Shown here: piece after piece, positions 49,728 through 50,101 of the stretch | Numbering within the stretch: the stretch's first letter is position 1 | Layout: each line of letters starts with the position of its first letter | NCBI GenBank assembly: GCA_018608485.1 | Contig: JABAZK010000020.1 | Span: 1 to 50,101, forward strand | DNA from: Flavobacteriaceae bacterium | GTDB lineage: Bacteria > Bacteroidota > Bacteroidia > Flavobacteriales > Flavobacteriaceae | Length of the DNA stretch: 50,101 bases | Reading direction: 5' to 3' | Notes under the pieces: model-generated | Database searches by the model: none | What the model saw: only the letters and a program-made list of their open reading frames with translations | Told to the model about the DNA's origin: nothing | Made by a program: the position numbers and the translations under genes

Positions 49728-50101
49728 TTATGAGTTTTTAGCGGCTAATTCAATCGCTTTTTCTATTCTATTGTATGAGGCACATCTGCAAATATTACCT
49801 TGCATAGCTTCTCTAATCTCATCTTTAGTTGGTGAAGAGTTTTCTTTTAAAAATGCAGAAGCTGTCATTATTTGACCAGCTTGACAATATCCACATTGGG
49901 GAACATCTATTTCTTTCCAAGCCTCTTGAACTGGATGGGTACCATTATCAGAAAGACCTTCAATAGTTGTAATAGATTCATCATTTAAGGAAGAAACAGT
50001 AATAGAGCAACTTCTAACGGCTACGTTATTTACATGAACTGTACAAGCTCCACATTGTGCTATTCCACAACCAAATTTTGTACCTACCAAGTTCAGTTCA
50101 T
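49728..50101 (-). CDS. (2Fe-2S)-binding subunit of the molybdenum hydroxylase (IorA-type), partial
   Basis: The gene enters from the right edge. The visible part begins ...ELNLVGTKFGCG, so the true start and about 25-30 N-terminal residues are outside the window. The plant-type [2Fe-2S] ligands are in KFGCGIAQCGACTVHV. The second cluster, helical domain, is in VPQCGYCQAGQIMTAS and QGNICRCASYNRI. It passes electrons from the Mo centre of the large subunit located 16 nt downstream. It has no visible Tat signal, but the N-terminus is missing. With a Tat-exported partner it may be carried across as a folded complex. Confidence 0.92.
   Translation of the reverse strand, partial: ELNLVGTKFGCGIAQCGACTVHVNNVAVRSCSITVSSLNDESITTIEGLSDNGTHPVQEAWKEIDVPQCGYCQAGQIMTASAFLKENSSPTKDEIREAMQGNICRCASYNRIEKAIELAAKNS

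Noticed and set aside
1-50101. Mobile elements, CRISPR arrays, tRNA/rRNA genes, toxin-antitoxin or defence islands
   Set aside because: No transposase, integrase, direct-repeat array, cloverleaf-like sequence or known defence gene was seen. The YwqK-like protein is named antitoxin in some databases, but it has a signal peptide and no toxin partner.

Overview
This is an ordinary chromosomal stretch from a member of the Bacteroidota, almost certainly the family Flavobacteriaceae. It is very AT-rich. Several upstream regions carry the flavobacterial promoter pattern (TTG about 20 nt before TAnnTTTG). It encodes the gliding-motility lipoprotein GldD and its partner GldE, and the family-typical forms of RNase G, a DksA-like protein, LspA and IleRS. 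Product calls rest on motifs and family recognition by eye, with no database search. I see no insertion sequence, prophage, integrase, CRISPR array, tRNA or rRNA. Coding density is high and no gene-free stretch exceeds 300 bases.

Layout. 1-5.1 kb: the start of rplU (leftward), two secreted M16 peptidases, a DMT permease and a metal-binding lipoprotein. 5.2-9.7 kb: heme A synthase, then the leftward run mutY-ssb-gldE-gldD. 9.8-12.4 kb: an HU-type protein, a 29-residue very basic protein, ribonuclease G and a YwqK-like repeat protein. 12.5-19.9 kb: leftward ileS-dksA-like-lspA-uvrC and a TerB/DnaJ protein. 19.9-22.9 kb: bacilliredoxin, an HD hydrolase, an AraC regulator with a small downstream gene, and a divergent secreted protein. 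23-28.2 kb: enoyl-CoA hydratase, NtrY-like sensor kinase and leuS. 28.4-33.7 kb: a DUF2911 protein, the feoA-feoB-FeoB-associated operon, a SCO protein and the RseP site-2 protease. 33.9-41.9 kb: a TonB-dependent receptor, a conserved hypothetical, an SDR, a thioredoxin-like protein, YraN, a CrtA-like protein, and an LD-carboxypeptidase coupled to a Na+/alanine symporter. 42-50.1 kb: metG, a histone-deacetylase-like protein, a secreted unknown, XdhC, MocA, and the IorB and partial IorA subunits of a molybdenum hydroxylase.

How genes work together. Iron uptake (FeoA, FeoB, small Cys-rich partner) is a tightly coupled operon. Molybdenum-enzyme maturation (XdhC, MocA) faces the IorAB-type enzyme it probably serves. 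Heme A synthase, the SCO protein and the small metal-binding lipoprotein point to cytochrome oxidase assembly. LD-carboxypeptidase and the alanine symporter suggest recovery of alanine released from peptidoglycan. GldD and GldE indicate the gliding/type IX secretion machinery.

No feature clearly amounts to a new system. The observations I rate highest are the altered GVHH signature in the type-2-like IleRS, the coupled carboxypeptidase/alanine-symporter pair, the 29-residue basic protein whose stop codon lies inside its terminator, the feoA leader hairpin, five tail-to-tail overlapping gene pairs in the right half, and the AraC/secreted-protein pair.
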